Positions 43,252 through 52,870 are shown, numbered from the stretch's first letter. The stretch: 64,000 bases of DNA from G963556115 sp963678205 (GCA_963678205.1 OY782760.1:1178001-1242000); one strand, 5' to 3'. Numbers and translations are program-made. The notes: generated by a model from the sequence alone, not told the origin.

Positions 43252-44769
43252 ATGTCAGAGTACCTGCTTGGAGTGAATGTAGGCAATAGTATAATTAGAG
43301 CTGGTATATATACTCTGGATGGTGAAGAGGTAGGAACACAATGGACTGAGGTGGAAATTAATTCTCCGCGTCCTGGATATTTTCAGGTAGATCTTGAAAA
43401 TATTTTTGAGGATACTGTTACTGTCATCAGAAAACTCATAATGCATCATGCTATTGATGCGGCTAAAATTAAAGCTATGTCTTTTACAGGTAATACTAAT
43501 GGTTTGTATCTTATTGATAATGAAGGTAAGCCTGTTTGTGAGGGCATTCTGGGTTTTGATAAAAGGGCGAAGAGTATAGTTGATATTTGGAATGATAATG
43601 GCCTGAGAGAAAAATTAAATAGTGTGACTAAGCAAGATCCTTTGGCTGGTCATACAGCATCTATTTGTCGATGGTTTGCGCGCAATAAGCCAGATATTCT
43701 GGAAAAAACAAGTTATATATTATTTATTAAAGATTATATTCGTTACAAATTTTGTGGAAAGATAAATATCGAAGAAACAGAGATCTCAGTAAGTGGTCTT
43801 TATGATTTTCAGCAGAAGCAGATCAGCTCTCAAGTTCTTGAAGATATCGGATTTTCAGCATATGGGCATTTATTTTCTGAGACAGTAAGACATACAGATA
43901 TTTGTGGTGGGGTGCTAGCTGAGGTAGCAGATAAAACAGGTCTTAAAGCAGGCACTGCGGTTGTTGCAGGGGTAAATGGTATTGTGGCTGGAGCGATTGC
44001 TTCAGGTGTTACAGGAGAGTTCCAGGATCAGCAAAGGTATTTAACTGTTTGTATAGGTCTTATGATTTCAATACATTATTTGGTAACTTCTGTGGAAGAA
44101 GTTATTATGAATAAGTTGAAGTCTTTGTATGTCGAGGGAGGGGTATTTTTAGCAGTAAAACTTAGTAAAACTTCTTGTGCTAATTTACGTTGGTTTATTG
44201 ATGATTTTCTTAAAGGTGAAAAAGAAGAAGCAGAAAAATCCGGAAAGTGTATTTTTCAAATTTGTGATGAGGCTGTACTGAATACTTCACCAAAAGATAG
44301 CTCCGTTATTTTTTTGCCATATATTTACACGGCTGACCTTTCAACTGATATTGGCGGTGCATTACTGAATATTAGTATGAATGATAGCAGGGAACATATA
44401 ATAAGGGCAATATACGAGGGGGTTATCTTTGATATAAAACATAGTATGGAGTATATACCTGAGGAAATTTTTAGTGGAAAAGTTATTCGTGCATTGGGAG
44501 GAGAATGGGATACTGTAGTATGGTGGCAGATGCTGGCAAATGCGCTAGGGTGTACGGTTGAGGTGGTTGATTCTGCTTCACCGAGGGCATTAGGAGCTGC
44601 TGTGTGTGCAGGGGTAGGAATTAATGCTTTCGCAAGTTTTGAGGAAGGTTCTCGGAAAATGTTTCATGTAAAAAGTAGGTATGAACCTGATCTTGAATTA
44701 AAACCATGGTATGATGAAAAGTATGAGCTATATCAATATTATGTGGAAAATTTGATAAGTAATAGTTGA
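43252..44769 (+). CDS. FGGY carbohydrate kinase homologue, LyxK-like, with degenerate active site
   Basis: The 505-residue protein aligns by eye along its length with L-xylulose kinase (LyxK) of the FGGY family: SPRPGYFQVDLENIF, GLYLIDNEGKPV, GHTASICRWF, TGLKAGTAVVAG, FLPYIYTADLSTDIGG, AIYEGVIF and ALGGEWDTVVWWQMLANALG. Yet the key catalytic positions differ. The N-terminal D-x-G-T phosphate loop reads GVNVGNS (Asp replaced by Asn9, Thr by Asn12). The second domain-I Asp, expected in GLFDVV-like context, is Gly243 (GVNGIV). The later glycine-threonine phosphate loop is also altered (TVCIGLMIS). The frame is intact. It may have lost kinase activity and serve as a binding or regulatory protein. 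It precedes an aldo/keto reductase gene by 28 bases. Confidence 0.85.
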   Translation: MSEYLLGVNVGNSIIRAGIYTLDGEEVGTQWTEVEINSPRPGYFQVDLENIFEDTVTVIRKLIMHHAIDAAKIKAMSFTGNTNGLYLIDNEGKPVCEGILGFDKRAKSIVDIWNDNGLREKLNSVTKQDPLAGHTASICRWFARNKPDILEKTSYILFIKDYIRYKFCGKINIEETEISVSGLYDFQQKQISSQVLEDIGFSAYGHLFSETVRHTDICGGVLAEVADKTGLKAGTAVVAGVNGIVAGAIASGVTGEFQDQQRYLTVCIGLMISIHYLVTSVEEVIMNKLKSLYVEGGVFLAVKLSKTSCANLRWFIDDFLKGEKEEAEKSGKCIFQICDEAVLNTSPKDSSVIFLPYIYTADLSTDIGGALLNISMNDSREHIIRAIYEGVIFDIKHSMEYIPEEIFSGKVIRALGGEWDTVVWWQMLANALGCTVEVVDSASPRALGAAVCAGVGINAFASFEEGSRKMFHVKSRYEPDLELKPWYDEKYELYQYYVENLISNS

Positions 44770-44797
44770 TGTTTTTTTGGGAAGTGAAGGAGTAGAT

Positions 44798-45820
44798 ATG
44801 TTAAAACGTAAGATAGGCAATTTTGATGCTTCAGTTGTGGCTTTTGGCGCTTGGGCTATTGGCGGCTGGATGTGGGGTGGAACTGAAAAAAAAGAATCTG
44901 TCAAAGCTATTCAGGTCGCTGTTGATTCAGGGATTAATATGATTGACACAGCCCCTGTCTATGGTTTTGGTGTTTCTGAAGAAATTGTAGGAGAGGCAAT
45001 TAAAGTTTTTAGACGTGATGAAGTTATTGTTGCAACAAAATGTGGGCTTATTTGGCATGAGGCAGCGGGCACGTTGCATTTTGAAAGTGATGATAAAGGA
45101 ATAAAGGGCGCTGGAGGTGGGGATGTTGTTGATAAGATGGTTTATAAGTGTCTTACTCCTAAAAATATACGGTATGAGGTTGAGCAGAGTTTACGGCGTC
45201 TAGGCGTGGATTATATCGATTTATATCAGACTCATTGGCAAGATCAGACTACTCCAATTGAGGAAAGTATGGAGACTTTGCTTGAGCTAAAGAAGGAAGG
45301 TAAGATACGGGCAATAGGCTGTTCAAATGCTACTCCTGAAGAAATGCGGAGGTACTTGAGTGTAGGAGAGCTTGATGCTGATCAGGAAAAGTATAGCATG
45401 CTAGACAGAACACTAGAAGAAGAAGGTAAGAACCTTGACTTTGTTGCTGATAATGATATTGCATTTTTAGCTTACTCTCCACTTTCACAAGGACTTCTTA
45501 CTGGTAAGGTTGGCCCTGATAGAGTATTTGAAAAGAGCGATCAGCGAAATTATAACAAAAGATTTGATGTTGATAATAGAGTTAGAGTGGCAGCAATGCT
45601 TGAAGAATTTAAACCAGTTGCAGCACAGCATGGCATCAATCTTGGACAGCTCGCTATTGCTTGGACATTCCATCAGAAAGGTTGTTCACATGTACTTATC
45701 GGGGCTCGTACCCCTGAACAGGCTACAGAGAACGCTGCCGCTGGAGATGTACAACTTTCTGCAGAGGATATCAAGACTGTTCGTGATGCGATTATCAAAC
45801 ATGGGGTGGATATTGTTTAG
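44798..45820 (+). CDS. Aldo/keto reductase
   Basis: The 340-residue protein is an aldo/keto reductase barrel. The catalytic tetrad is visible: Asp and Tyr in MIDTAPVYGFGVSEEIVG, Lys in VATKCG, and His in DLYQTHWQD. NADPH-binding elements follow (AIGCSNATPEEM, YSPLSQGLLTGKV, HVLIGARTPEQ). It reduces a carbonyl or oxidises an alcohol, probably of a sugar. The ATG at 44798 follows GAAGGAG by five bases; the longer in-frame start at 44777 lacks this. It ends at a terminator. Substrate unknown. Confidence 0.92.
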   Translation: MLKRKIGNFDASVVAFGAWAIGGWMWGGTEKKESVKAIQVAVDSGINMIDTAPVYGFGVSEEIVGEAIKVFRRDEVIVATKCGLIWHEAAGTLHFESDDKGIKGAGGGDVVDKMVYKCLTPKNIRYEVEQSLRRLGVDYIDLYQTHWQDQTTPIEESMETLLELKKEGKIRAIGCSNATPEEMRRYLSVGELDADQEKYSMLDRTLEEEGKNLDFVADNDIAFLAYSPLSQGLLTGKVGPDRVFEKSDQRNYNKRFDVDNRVRVAAMLEEFKPVAAQHGINLGQLAIAWTFHQKGCSHVLIGARTPEQATENAAAGDVQLSAEDIKTVRDAIIKHGVDIV

Positions 45821-45873
45821 GGGAGTGAACTAGCTTAGACCAAATAATGTATAGGGAAATTACTATAAATGTA

Positions 45874-45906
45874 TGTCTAAAGGGTTATAGCCCTTTAGAC
45901 ATTTTT
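45874..45906 (+). terminator. Terminator that overlaps the 3' end of dsbD
   Basis: TGTCTAAAGGG (45874-45884) pairs perfectly with CCCTTTAGACA (45891-45901) around a six-base loop, followed by TTTTTG. The right arm is the last codons of dsbD on the other strand, so the two convergent genes share this stem. Confidence 0.9.
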
Positions 45907-47966
45907 GTATTTGGTAATTTGTCGAGGATATCGGTTACTTTAGATACAGTAAGGATGTCTGGAAGAACATATGGAGAGTCTGGGGCGTTTGCTGGGAAAA
46001 TACCTGCATAAGGAATTGCTGAACCTCCTAGTGATTTAAGAAAACTACGTATTCTCTTCGTCTTTGGTGTGTCATCTGTCAAATCGGCTTTATAAAAAAC
46101 AATATTTTTACTCTTTAGCTTGTTCAGAACCTGCTCAGATGAAAATACATAGTGACTGTTATACTGACAATTTGGACACCAGTCAGCAGTGAAGTCTACG
46201 AGTATATTTTTGCCACTTGCAAGATCTCTCTGGAAGGACTTAAAATCAAAAGGATGTATGCTTGTACGATTTGAACTTTCGTTAGTTGCCTCTACTTCTA
46301 AAGTTATTTTATTAGGTTGAGTTTTTGTAGAGATAATAGGGTTTAATACAACAAATGCTAGATATGCTCCGATAAATATTATTGCGACTGAACATATTCT
46401 GGCAAGCCAGCGGATTTTTTGTTTGTGGAGAATTGTTGCATATTTACCGAAAATCCAGCATGAGAAAGCAATAAAGACCATAAGAGAGCAGGTCGCCAGC
46501 AGGTTCTCTGCCTTTATGAATAGCATAAGGTAAATAACAGTAAGTAATAGCACAAATCCCATAATCGTACGGAATGTCAGCATCCAGTCTCCTGGTTTAG
46601 GCAAAAGGTTTCTAAGTTTGCTACTTAGGCTAAGCAGAAAATACGGTAGCGCCATACCAATTCCAATAAACAGGAATATGGTAATTACTGTAAATGGTTT
46701 CTGGGTGAGCGCCCAGCTTATAGTTGTTCCAAGAAACGGACCACTGCAGGGTGTGGCCATTAGTGTGGCAATAATCCCAGTACAGTATGCTCCTAGGTAC
46801 CCCTCTCTTGGTAATGATTTGCCACTTTGGAGCTTTCCTGCGAACTCCGGGGCAGAGAATTCAAAAACTCCTAAGAAACTAAGAGCAAAAGCAAAAACGA
46901 GGCAGGCTAGGATAATATTGAATGTCTCACTTTGAAACTGTTCTCCCCATTGCATGCCAAAACTTGCTGCTGCAAATGCAAGTGCCAGAAAAACCGAGAT
47001 AATTCCGCCGGAAAAACTGAGGCTCAATAAAATAAGTCTTTTACGACTTTCGTGAGCTTGATTGACAAATCCAATAATTTTCAGTGAAATTACAGGTAAA
47101 ACGCAAGGCATAAAGTTCAGTAATATTCCTGCTACTAAGGCAATACCTAACCAGACAATAAATTGATACTCACTGGTATCTTTACGGAGATGAAACTCTG
47201 GGAGCTTATATAGCGTGTTATCTTTTTCCTCTGTAAGTGGTGCTATTTCAGCTAATGATGGGTTTTTATAGAAATTCGAGTTCACTTTTAACTGGTTAAC
47301 GAGCGGCTTTGTAGAGCTATTTAAATTACGAATATTTGACATGGCAGTATTAAGATTTTGTCTTTGTTTAACCTTAATACTATTCCATTCTGGTATAGGT
47401 TTGGAAAACTTACTGAGTTTAGGCATTGCTGCAAATACTTCTGAAGCCTCGATAGATTTTGCATTATTAATTACCGGTAGAGTCAACGATACCTGAAGGC
47501 AGCGCTGTTTATTGCATACTTGACCATGGAGATTTACGCTGATTGGTTTTTGTTTTTTAGGTTTTGTGTTTATTATTGAGTCAAGTTGCTTGTTTTTTTC
47601 AAGCTGTAGATATATATACATAGTACCAGTATGTACGTTTACATTATATGGCTTTGGCGGTTTTGAAAATGTTTTTTTTGATTTTATCTTTGGTGGGCTG
47701 GTGGTGAACCCTTTAATTCTATAGGTGTCTCCTGAGAGTGATATCTGTAGTGGGGTCCCAATGGCGTCTTTGTCACCTAGATTTGTATGATAGAGGTAGG
47801 CACCATCATTAATGTTCAAGATAATTCCTATAAAGATGTTGTCTTGTTTCTGTTCAATCCAGGCTTTACCTGTTATTTCGTCTGCTTTAGCTATGTTGGT
47901 GGTTATAATATAAATAGCAAAAAGTATGAAATAGAGAAAAGTGAGTATCTTTTTGTCTTTTATCAT
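45885..47966 (-). CDS. dsbD: Thiol:disulfide interchange protein DsbD
   Basis: The 693-residue protein has all three DsbD parts. A signal peptide is followed by an N-terminal immunoglobulin-like domain with the cysteine pair in QVCNKQRCLQ. Eight membrane helices follow (about 265-540), with the reactive cysteines in FMPCVLPVISLKIIG and TPCSGPFLGT. The C-terminal thioredoxin domain has DFTADWCPNCQYN and ends near SKGL. It carries electrons from cytoplasmic thioredoxin to periplasmic thiol proteins. It shows the bacterium has a periplasm. It is transcribed alone; its last codons form half of the terminator of the convergent reductase gene. Confidence 0.95.
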   Translation of the reverse strand: MIKDKKILTFLYFILFAIYIITTNIAKADEITGKAWIEQKQDNIFIGIILNINDGAYLYHTNLGDKDAIGTPLQISLSGDTYRIKGFTTSPPKIKSKKTFSKPPKPYNVNVHTGTMYIYLQLEKNKQLDSIINTKPKKQKPISVNLHGQVCNKQRCLQVSLTLPVINNAKSIEASEVFAAMPKLSKFSKPIPEWNSIKVKQRQNLNTAMSNIRNLNSSTKPLVNQLKVNSNFYKNPSLAEIAPLTEEKDNTLYKLPEFHLRKDTSEYQFIVWLGIALVAGILLNFMPCVLPVISLKIIGFVNQAHESRKRLILLSLSFSGGIISVFLALAFAAASFGMQWGEQFQSETFNIILACLVFAFALSFLGVFEFSAPEFAGKLQSGKSLPREGYLGAYCTGIIATLMATPCSGPFLGTTISWALTQKPFTVITIFLFIGIGMALPYFLLSLSSKLRNLLPKPGDWMLTFRTIMGFVLLLTVIYLMLFIKAENLLATCSLMVFIAFSCWIFGKYATILHKQKIRWLARICSVAIIFIGAYLAFVVLNPIISTKTQPNKITLEVEATNESSNRTSIHPFDFKSFQRDLASGKNILVDFTADWCPNCQYNSHYVFSSEQVLNKLKSKNIVFYKADLTDDTPKTKRIRSFLKSLGGSAIPYAGIFPANAPDSPYVLPDILTVSKVTDILDKLPNTKMSKGL

Positions 47967-48218
47967 TTTAATGGTATTTTCCTTTAAGCATTATTTATAA
48001 AAATAAATTTAAACTTTATAATTTTTATTGTCATAAACCGAATAAAACCCTCTGGTTTAGATTAAAAAAAATGGAGTAAATTAATGTTGTGACTTGTCTT
48101 TAGTAGCATTTTACTTGCGAAAGAAGAAATATTAAAACAATATTATACTTCCTTGCTATTGAAAATAAGTTTATTGAATACTTAAGTTTTTGAGTAATAT
48201 TTGTGGAAATATAATAGT

Positions 48219-48252
48219 AAAGGAGCACAACGGTAGCGTGTTGAAACTCCTT
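48219..48252 (-). terminator. Hairpin at the end of the phosphotransferase-fold gene
   Basis: AAGGAG with CAACAC pairs with GTTGTG and CTCCTT on the minus strand, giving two helical blocks. The stem starts within two bases of the stop codon. The T-run after it is short (TTT), so termination efficiency is uncertain. Confidence 0.65.
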
Positions 48253-48253
48253 G

Positions 48254-49147
48254 TTATATTGTTAACGCTTCATATCCAAGGTCTATATATACCTTGTCAT
48301 TATACTTTTTACCCCAAGATAGAGTCTGCAAACCGTAGAATATAGTAAGTATGTAAAGTACACTGTTAAAGTCTTTGCAAGGTTCTTTCTTTCCTGAATA
48401 TCCCATAAAAAAGGCCTCTTTAAGTTTATGGTTTTTGGAAAAATAATGGGCATTTAATTTTGCTATATCCAATATTGTTATATCAAACATAGTATGTTCG
48501 AAATCAATTACGGAGATATGGTTTTCGTTTGAATATAGCCAATTTCTGGGTGTAAAATCTCTGTGGCATAGACTTCTTTCGAGCAAGTATGAGTTATTCT
48601 CCAGTCTATCTAGCCCAACTTTTGTCTTTTCTATGTAATCTTTTTCTATATGCCCGGTTTTTATATTGCTTTTTATAATTGATTTATAGCGTTTTAAAAG
48701 TGCGTCAAAAGGCAAAAGAGTATCTGGAATTTCCGGTTTAATTTTATGGAGTTTGTTAAGAAAATATCCTGCATGCATAAATGACTTTTCCAAAGCACTG
48801 TTATCAGTTGGTAATTCAGAAGCAAGTGTACCGCTACAATTTGTAAGCAGAAGGTAGCACAGACTCTCAGCGCTGGAATGTATCAGTTCAGGGGTGTAAG
48901 GTATTTTGTTTCTTTTTAGTATGTTGTATGCCCTGCGCTCCTGGATAAATTTTTTTTGCTCTGGGTAGATTTTCAACCAGTAGGTATGTGTTGATTCTGA
49001 TTTGATTTTATAAAGGTGCTTGTTGCTTGATCCTCTAATATTACTACAGATGTTGAGCTTGTCTGTTGAGTCAATATGGGGCAATACTAGATCCCTGATA
49101 TCATTATCGCTCAGTATTGCTGTATTTATGCTGGTTTTAATTGTCAT
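48254..49147 (-). CDS. Aminoglycoside-phosphotransferase-fold kinase (APH family)
   Basis: The 297-residue product has the small-molecule kinase fold: an N-lobe lysine region (TYWLKIYPEQKKF), the catalytic loop SLCHRDFTPRNWLYS (H-x-D-x5-N) and ISVIDFEHTMFD in place of DFG. APH-fold enzymes phosphorylate sugars, choline, lipids, antibiotics or cell-wall precursors; the substrate here cannot be read from sequence. A resistance role is not suggested by anything nearby. It begins eight bases after the fliK-like gene ends and on the same strand, so the two are cotranscribed. Confidence 0.85.
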   Translation of the reverse strand: MTIKTSINTAILSDNDIRDLVLPHIDSTDKLNICSNIRGSSNKHLYKIKSESTHTYWLKIYPEQKKFIQERRAYNILKRNKIPYTPELIHSSAESLCYLLLTNCSGTLASELPTDNSALEKSFMHAGYFLNKLHKIKPEIPDTLLPFDALLKRYKSIIKSNIKTGHIEKDYIEKTKVGLDRLENNSYLLERSLCHRDFTPRNWLYSNENHISVIDFEHTMFDITILDIAKLNAHYFSKNHKLKEAFFMGYSGKKEPCKDFNSVLYILTIFYGLQTLSWGKKYNDKVYIDLGYEALTI

Positions 49148-49155
49148 TCTCCCGG

Positions 49156-52026
49156 TTATGCTTTGACATCTAGAAGGTGCTTGTTTAGGGTAAGAGGTGT
49201 CTCTTTGTTTGTTGCTTTTTCAGTCTTTGGTTCTAGCAGGCGTACCCCAACACTGGCCTGGAATCCCAGATCTTCAAGTCCTGAGAGTAGTTCATCTTTA
49301 TCTTTTTCTAGAATGCTTACAACATTTTTGTTTGATGAAATAAAGCTGACGTTGATTATTCCTTCATGGAATTGAATATCACCAATTATGTTTCCTAGCA
49401 CTGACATGTTCAGGTCAAGAAGAACTCTTTGCTGCCAGTTCCCTTTTTTGCTCTTGCTCTTATTATAGAACATAGATAGCTTGCCGTCCTCTCCATCGCC
49501 GTTTTCATTATTAAAGTTAAATGGTATACTGGTATTGAAAGAGGCAGGATCATTTCTGCTGTTGGATAGATTTTCAGCTTTCTGAGCCACTAGTGCTCGT
49601 CCAAGTTCTCGTAATTCTTTGTTAGCTTCTTTTAGACTTTGAAGGGCGGGGTGCTTCTGCATCTCTTCTCTTTCAATCTCTTGCAGCGTACTTGCAAGTG
49701 TCCGTAATGTGTCTCTGTCTATAGTCCGCAACGTTTCCTTGGTTGCATGTTGAGCTTTTTCGGGAGTTTGGGCGGTTAGAATCTGCTCTATAGTTTGTTT
49801 AATTTTAGAAAAATCTGAGTTCTCTAGAGTTGTACTATCTATATCAACTTTTTGCCAGAATTCTGGCATATTATTTATGCCTGGATGGGCAAATCTTTCT
49901 CGGAGTAATGGTATATCTTTTATAATCTCACCTAGGTTTAGTTTGGTATCACCGTGGTTTAGATTGTTGAAATCAGCTTTTAGCACACCTTTGAGTTTTT
50001 CAAGGTCAATATTCTCGCCTTTTTCATTAATAATCGCTTCTTCTTGTTGTGTGTCTGGGAGATTACCTAATTTATTTAGGATTGTATCCAGTGCTTTTGA
50101 AAGCCTGCTGAGTATAGGCTCACCCAGCAGTATTTGTTCTGCTGAAGCCTGGATCATATTTTCTACAGTGCCTAGGCGCTCACGAGCGGAGCTTGATATA
50201 AAGGATTCAAGTTCTTTTGCTGTACCAAGATTACTTTCATTCATGGATGGTATTTCTGATCGTTCGTCGGTAGGGTTACCCAGTGCTTCTATAAGAATAG
50301 GTATACCTTTGAGCGTCTGTGATGCACGATCCAATGAATTCGCTACATTCTGAAGGTTCTTTAGTGCGGCACCAGTGGCTGCAGTATCTATTTCAGGACG
50401 ATCAATATTAATGTTTTTTTTAGCAGCGTTCAGGGCATTATCAATTTTAGTTATGCTTTCATGCATCAGGTTGCCGTCTGTTGCAAGCTTGCTTATTCCT
50501 GAAGCAAGAGCTGGTGAAAGTGGAGCATCAAGTGCGATAAGCTTTGCTCCAGCATTTAGGAATTCGATTCTTTCTGCCCCAGTTTTTCCGGCACTGAGTG
50601 CCAGCAGTGAATGTATGTTGTCACGACTTACAAGCTGTGCATTGTCCAGCAGGGCTCTGGCCGCATCCCTTGTTGCGATACTTGGAGTTGTACCACTACT
50701 TCTGATAATAGCGTCTAATTTTGTCTGATCTTCTTGAGGCTTCGTAAGATTAGGCTGTTGTATAGTTGTTATAATTTCGCCACTGTTCTTAATGTTTTCT
50801 TGTATGATACCTTGTAATAAGCTCTTTATACCCAGTTGAGCTGGGAGTTCAATTTTATCTTCAGTCAATGGGCTTATTGCTTGTTTTATAAGTTCATTAT
50901 TCGCCTGTGGAACAGGTAGCTCTATTTTTTCACCATTGCTGGCGGTATATTTAAGAGCATATTCATCGCTATTTGTTTGGGATAGGCTTAGATTGGAATC
51001 TTTGCTTAAAATATCACTTAAAGCGTTTCCTATATCGAGGTATTTAAATGTAATGCCTATCTCTTTGTCTAAAGTCTGGTAAGAGTTTGCTGGGTTATTT
51101 ATTTTGGATGACTCAGAAATAAGTATTGGTAGTGTTATTTCATTTATAATCATTTTAGCTATATTTGCTCTGTCTGTTTCTGGCAAAGCTGCAATTGCTT
51201 CTTTGCTGAACATTTTATCAACTATAGCTGTTAAAATATTTTTTATACTCCCTGATGGACTTTTTACGATGTCTGCACTATCTTCTGTCTGGCTTGTTTC
51301 TTCTGATGTTTTATTTTTGAAGATTATGTCCTTTATGGGATTATTTATTTTACTCTCTTCAGTTGTCTGCTGTGATTCTGAATTCTCAGCAATTATTTCT
51401 GCATCAATAACATTGCCGTCAGGAAGAATTATTTTTATTGATGGCGATGTTTCTGAATTTTTGTTGTCATAATTTATAATAAGCTGGATCTCTGCTGAGG
51501 ACTTATTGCCACTATTGGGTTGAGACGGGGTGCTAGCTTGAGCCTGCATATTTTCTGTAGTATCTGAAGTTTTAATGATTGCTGCATTGCTAATTTCTGG
51601 GAGTCCATTGGTCGAATTTTTGTTGGATTCTGGGAGTTCATCAGTCGCAGCTTTATTAATTTCTGGGAGTTCGTTGGTTGAAACATAAATCTGAATATCT
51701 TTATTTATTGTTGCTGAATCTGTTCCAATTATCTTTGCTGCGGCTGTATTTTGTTCTGCCTGCCTGGATATGAGTTTGAGCTCAACCTTGCCCTCATTGT
51801 TTGAGCGAATTTCTAATTCAACATTCTCTTTTTCTTGAAAATTTTCCTGACTCTGAACAACGATTGTATTTGATCCGCCAAGGTTTAAAATATACTTCCC
51901 TCCACCAAGATTTTTGGCTATGCTGGCATTTACTTTGGTTCCAATACGTGTGCCGTTTGGGGCATTGCTTTTAGCTTGCCCGGGTATGCTCTTATGGAGG
52001 TTGGAAGTATTTGTATAGAGATCCAT
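49156..52026 (-). CDS. fliK: FliK-like flagellar hook-length control protein
   Basis: The 956-residue protein is mostly Gln-, Asn-, Ser- and Glu-rich with low-complexity (the repeated ELPE(S/I)NKA-type motif near residues 113-150). It ends in a compact FliK C-terminal domain: RVLLDLNMSVLGNIIGDIQFHEGIINVSFISS and LLSGLEDLGFQASVGVRLLE. FliK measures hook length and switches the type III export apparatus from hook to filament proteins. At 956 residues it is well over the common length, with a very long ruler region. Its gene is transcribed away from a 52027-52327 control region and is followed by an APH-fold gene. Confidence 0.82.
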   Translation of the reverse strand: MDLYTNTSNLHKSIPGQAKSNAPNGTRIGTKVNASIAKNLGGGKYILNLGGSNTIVVQSQENFQEKENVELEIRSNNEGKVELKLISRQAEQNTAAAKIIGTDSATINKDIQIYVSTNELPEINKAATDELPESNKNSTNGLPEISNAAIIKTSDTTENMQAQASTPSQPNSGNKSSAEIQLIINYDNKNSETSPSIKIILPDGNVIDAEIIAENSESQQTTEESKINNPIKDIIFKNKTSEETSQTEDSADIVKSPSGSIKNILTAIVDKMFSKEAIAALPETDRANIAKMIINEITLPILISESSKINNPANSYQTLDKEIGITFKYLDIGNALSDILSKDSNLSLSQTNSDEYALKYTASNGEKIELPVPQANNELIKQAISPLTEDKIELPAQLGIKSLLQGIIQENIKNSGEIITTIQQPNLTKPQEDQTKLDAIIRSSGTTPSIATRDAARALLDNAQLVSRDNIHSLLALSAGKTGAERIEFLNAGAKLIALDAPLSPALASGISKLATDGNLMHESITKIDNALNAAKKNINIDRPEIDTAATGAALKNLQNVANSLDRASQTLKGIPILIEALGNPTDERSEIPSMNESNLGTAKELESFISSSARERLGTVENMIQASAEQILLGEPILSRLSKALDTILNKLGNLPDTQQEEAIINEKGENIDLEKLKGVLKADFNNLNHGDTKLNLGEIIKDIPLLRERFAHPGINNMPEFWQKVDIDSTTLENSDFSKIKQTIEQILTAQTPEKAQHATKETLRTIDRDTLRTLASTLQEIEREEMQKHPALQSLKEANKELRELGRALVAQKAENLSNSRNDPASFNTSIPFNFNNENGDGEDGKLSMFYNKSKSKKGNWQQRVLLDLNMSVLGNIIGDIQFHEGIINVSFISSNKNVVSILEKDKDELLSGLEDLGFQASVGVRLLEPKTEKATNKETPLTLNKHLLDVKA

Positions 52027-52228
52027 TGTTTTCCTCTATTGCTTATGCGCGCTGTTGAGATGTAAGTGCTGAAATAATAATATGTTATTATGAGAAAGCT
52101 ACTTTTATCTGGGGCAAACCATATAGTAAATATTATTCAAATAACTCACATAAATGTCAATTTTATTCTAATAAGTATTTAATTTTTTGAATAATATTTT
52201 TTCACTTATATTAACGGTTTTTCGTTGC

Positions 52229-52256
52229 TTGACTTGACCGGGAATAGGTATATAAT
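52229..52256 (+). promoter_or_regulatory. Sigma-70 promoter of the 52.3-57.4 kb run
   Basis: TTGACT (52229-52234), 16 bases and a perfect TATAAT (52251-52256) lie 72 bases ahead of the first start codon. It can drive the membrane-protein gene through the DUF2062 gene. Confidence 0.8.
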
Positions 52257-52327
52257 TAGAACCTTGAGTACAAATAATAATTTTATTATAAATTTTAGAT
52301 AATATGCCTGCTTATTCGGGAGTAATA

Positions 52328-52858
52328 ATGGCTGTAGGAAATGAGCACAAAAAGAATATTAGACCATATATTCTGATATTCTGTTTTTTCTGGGGGTTGG
52401 TGCTTGGATTTGCATCATATATGTATATGAAGACAGCTGCTCAGCGCCTTGAAATTATTGAGGTTGCCGAGGAAAAAGAAAATCAAAGAAAACAACAGGA
52501 ATATGAGAAGTCAAAGACAAAAATTGAACAAATAGATCCATTTAAAAAGACTGAAGAGGTGGAGAAACCACCTGAAGTTACTAATATTCTGGCAAAACCT
52601 GAGGTCAAGCTGATAGATGAAAAAATTATAGCTCCTGATTTCAGAAAAGCACCAATTGTTCCTAACCTTGAACTTGAGCAAATGCCAGGACTTACAGGTT
52701 TGACTGTTGCAAAGCCAGTAAAGCCAATTCCACCTAAGGCAGAAGTTGTGAATAGATCTATTCAGACGAAAACAACTCCAGCAAGGAGGAAACAAAATCC
52801 GTTTGCTGATGAGAGTGTCGTATTGGATGATGTTGCTCCACCTGAGCTTGATGATTAG
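52328..52858 (+). CDS. Membrane-anchored protein with long Pro/Lys/Glu-rich periplasmic region
   Basis: The 176-residue protein has one membrane helix (about residues 12-34: PYILIFCFFWGLVLGFASYM), a charged coiled-coil-like helix (about 38-70: EVAEEKENQRKQQEYEKSK) and an extended Pro-rich tail. The layout is that of a spacer protein, such as divisome or TonB-like linkers, but no end domain is present. The ATG at 52328 follows GGGAG by five bases; an ATG eight codons earlier has none. It is 12 bases before cinA. No family recognised. Confidence 0.65.
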   Translation: MAVGNEHKKNIRPYILIFCFFWGLVLGFASYMYMKTAAQRLEIIEVAEEKENQRKQQEYEKSKTKIEQIDPFKKTEEVEKPPEVTNILAKPEVKLIDEKIIAPDFRKAPIVPNLELEQMPGLTGLTVAKPVKPIPPKAEVVNRSIQTKTTPARRKQNPFADESVVLDDVAPPELDD

Positions 52859-52870
52859 AAAGAAAAAACT

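Noticed and set aside
48254..49147. Antibiotic-resistance aminoglycoside phosphotransferase
   Set aside because: Only the fold is shared; the gene is joined to a flagellar gene and has no mobile context, so a resistance label would be unsupported.
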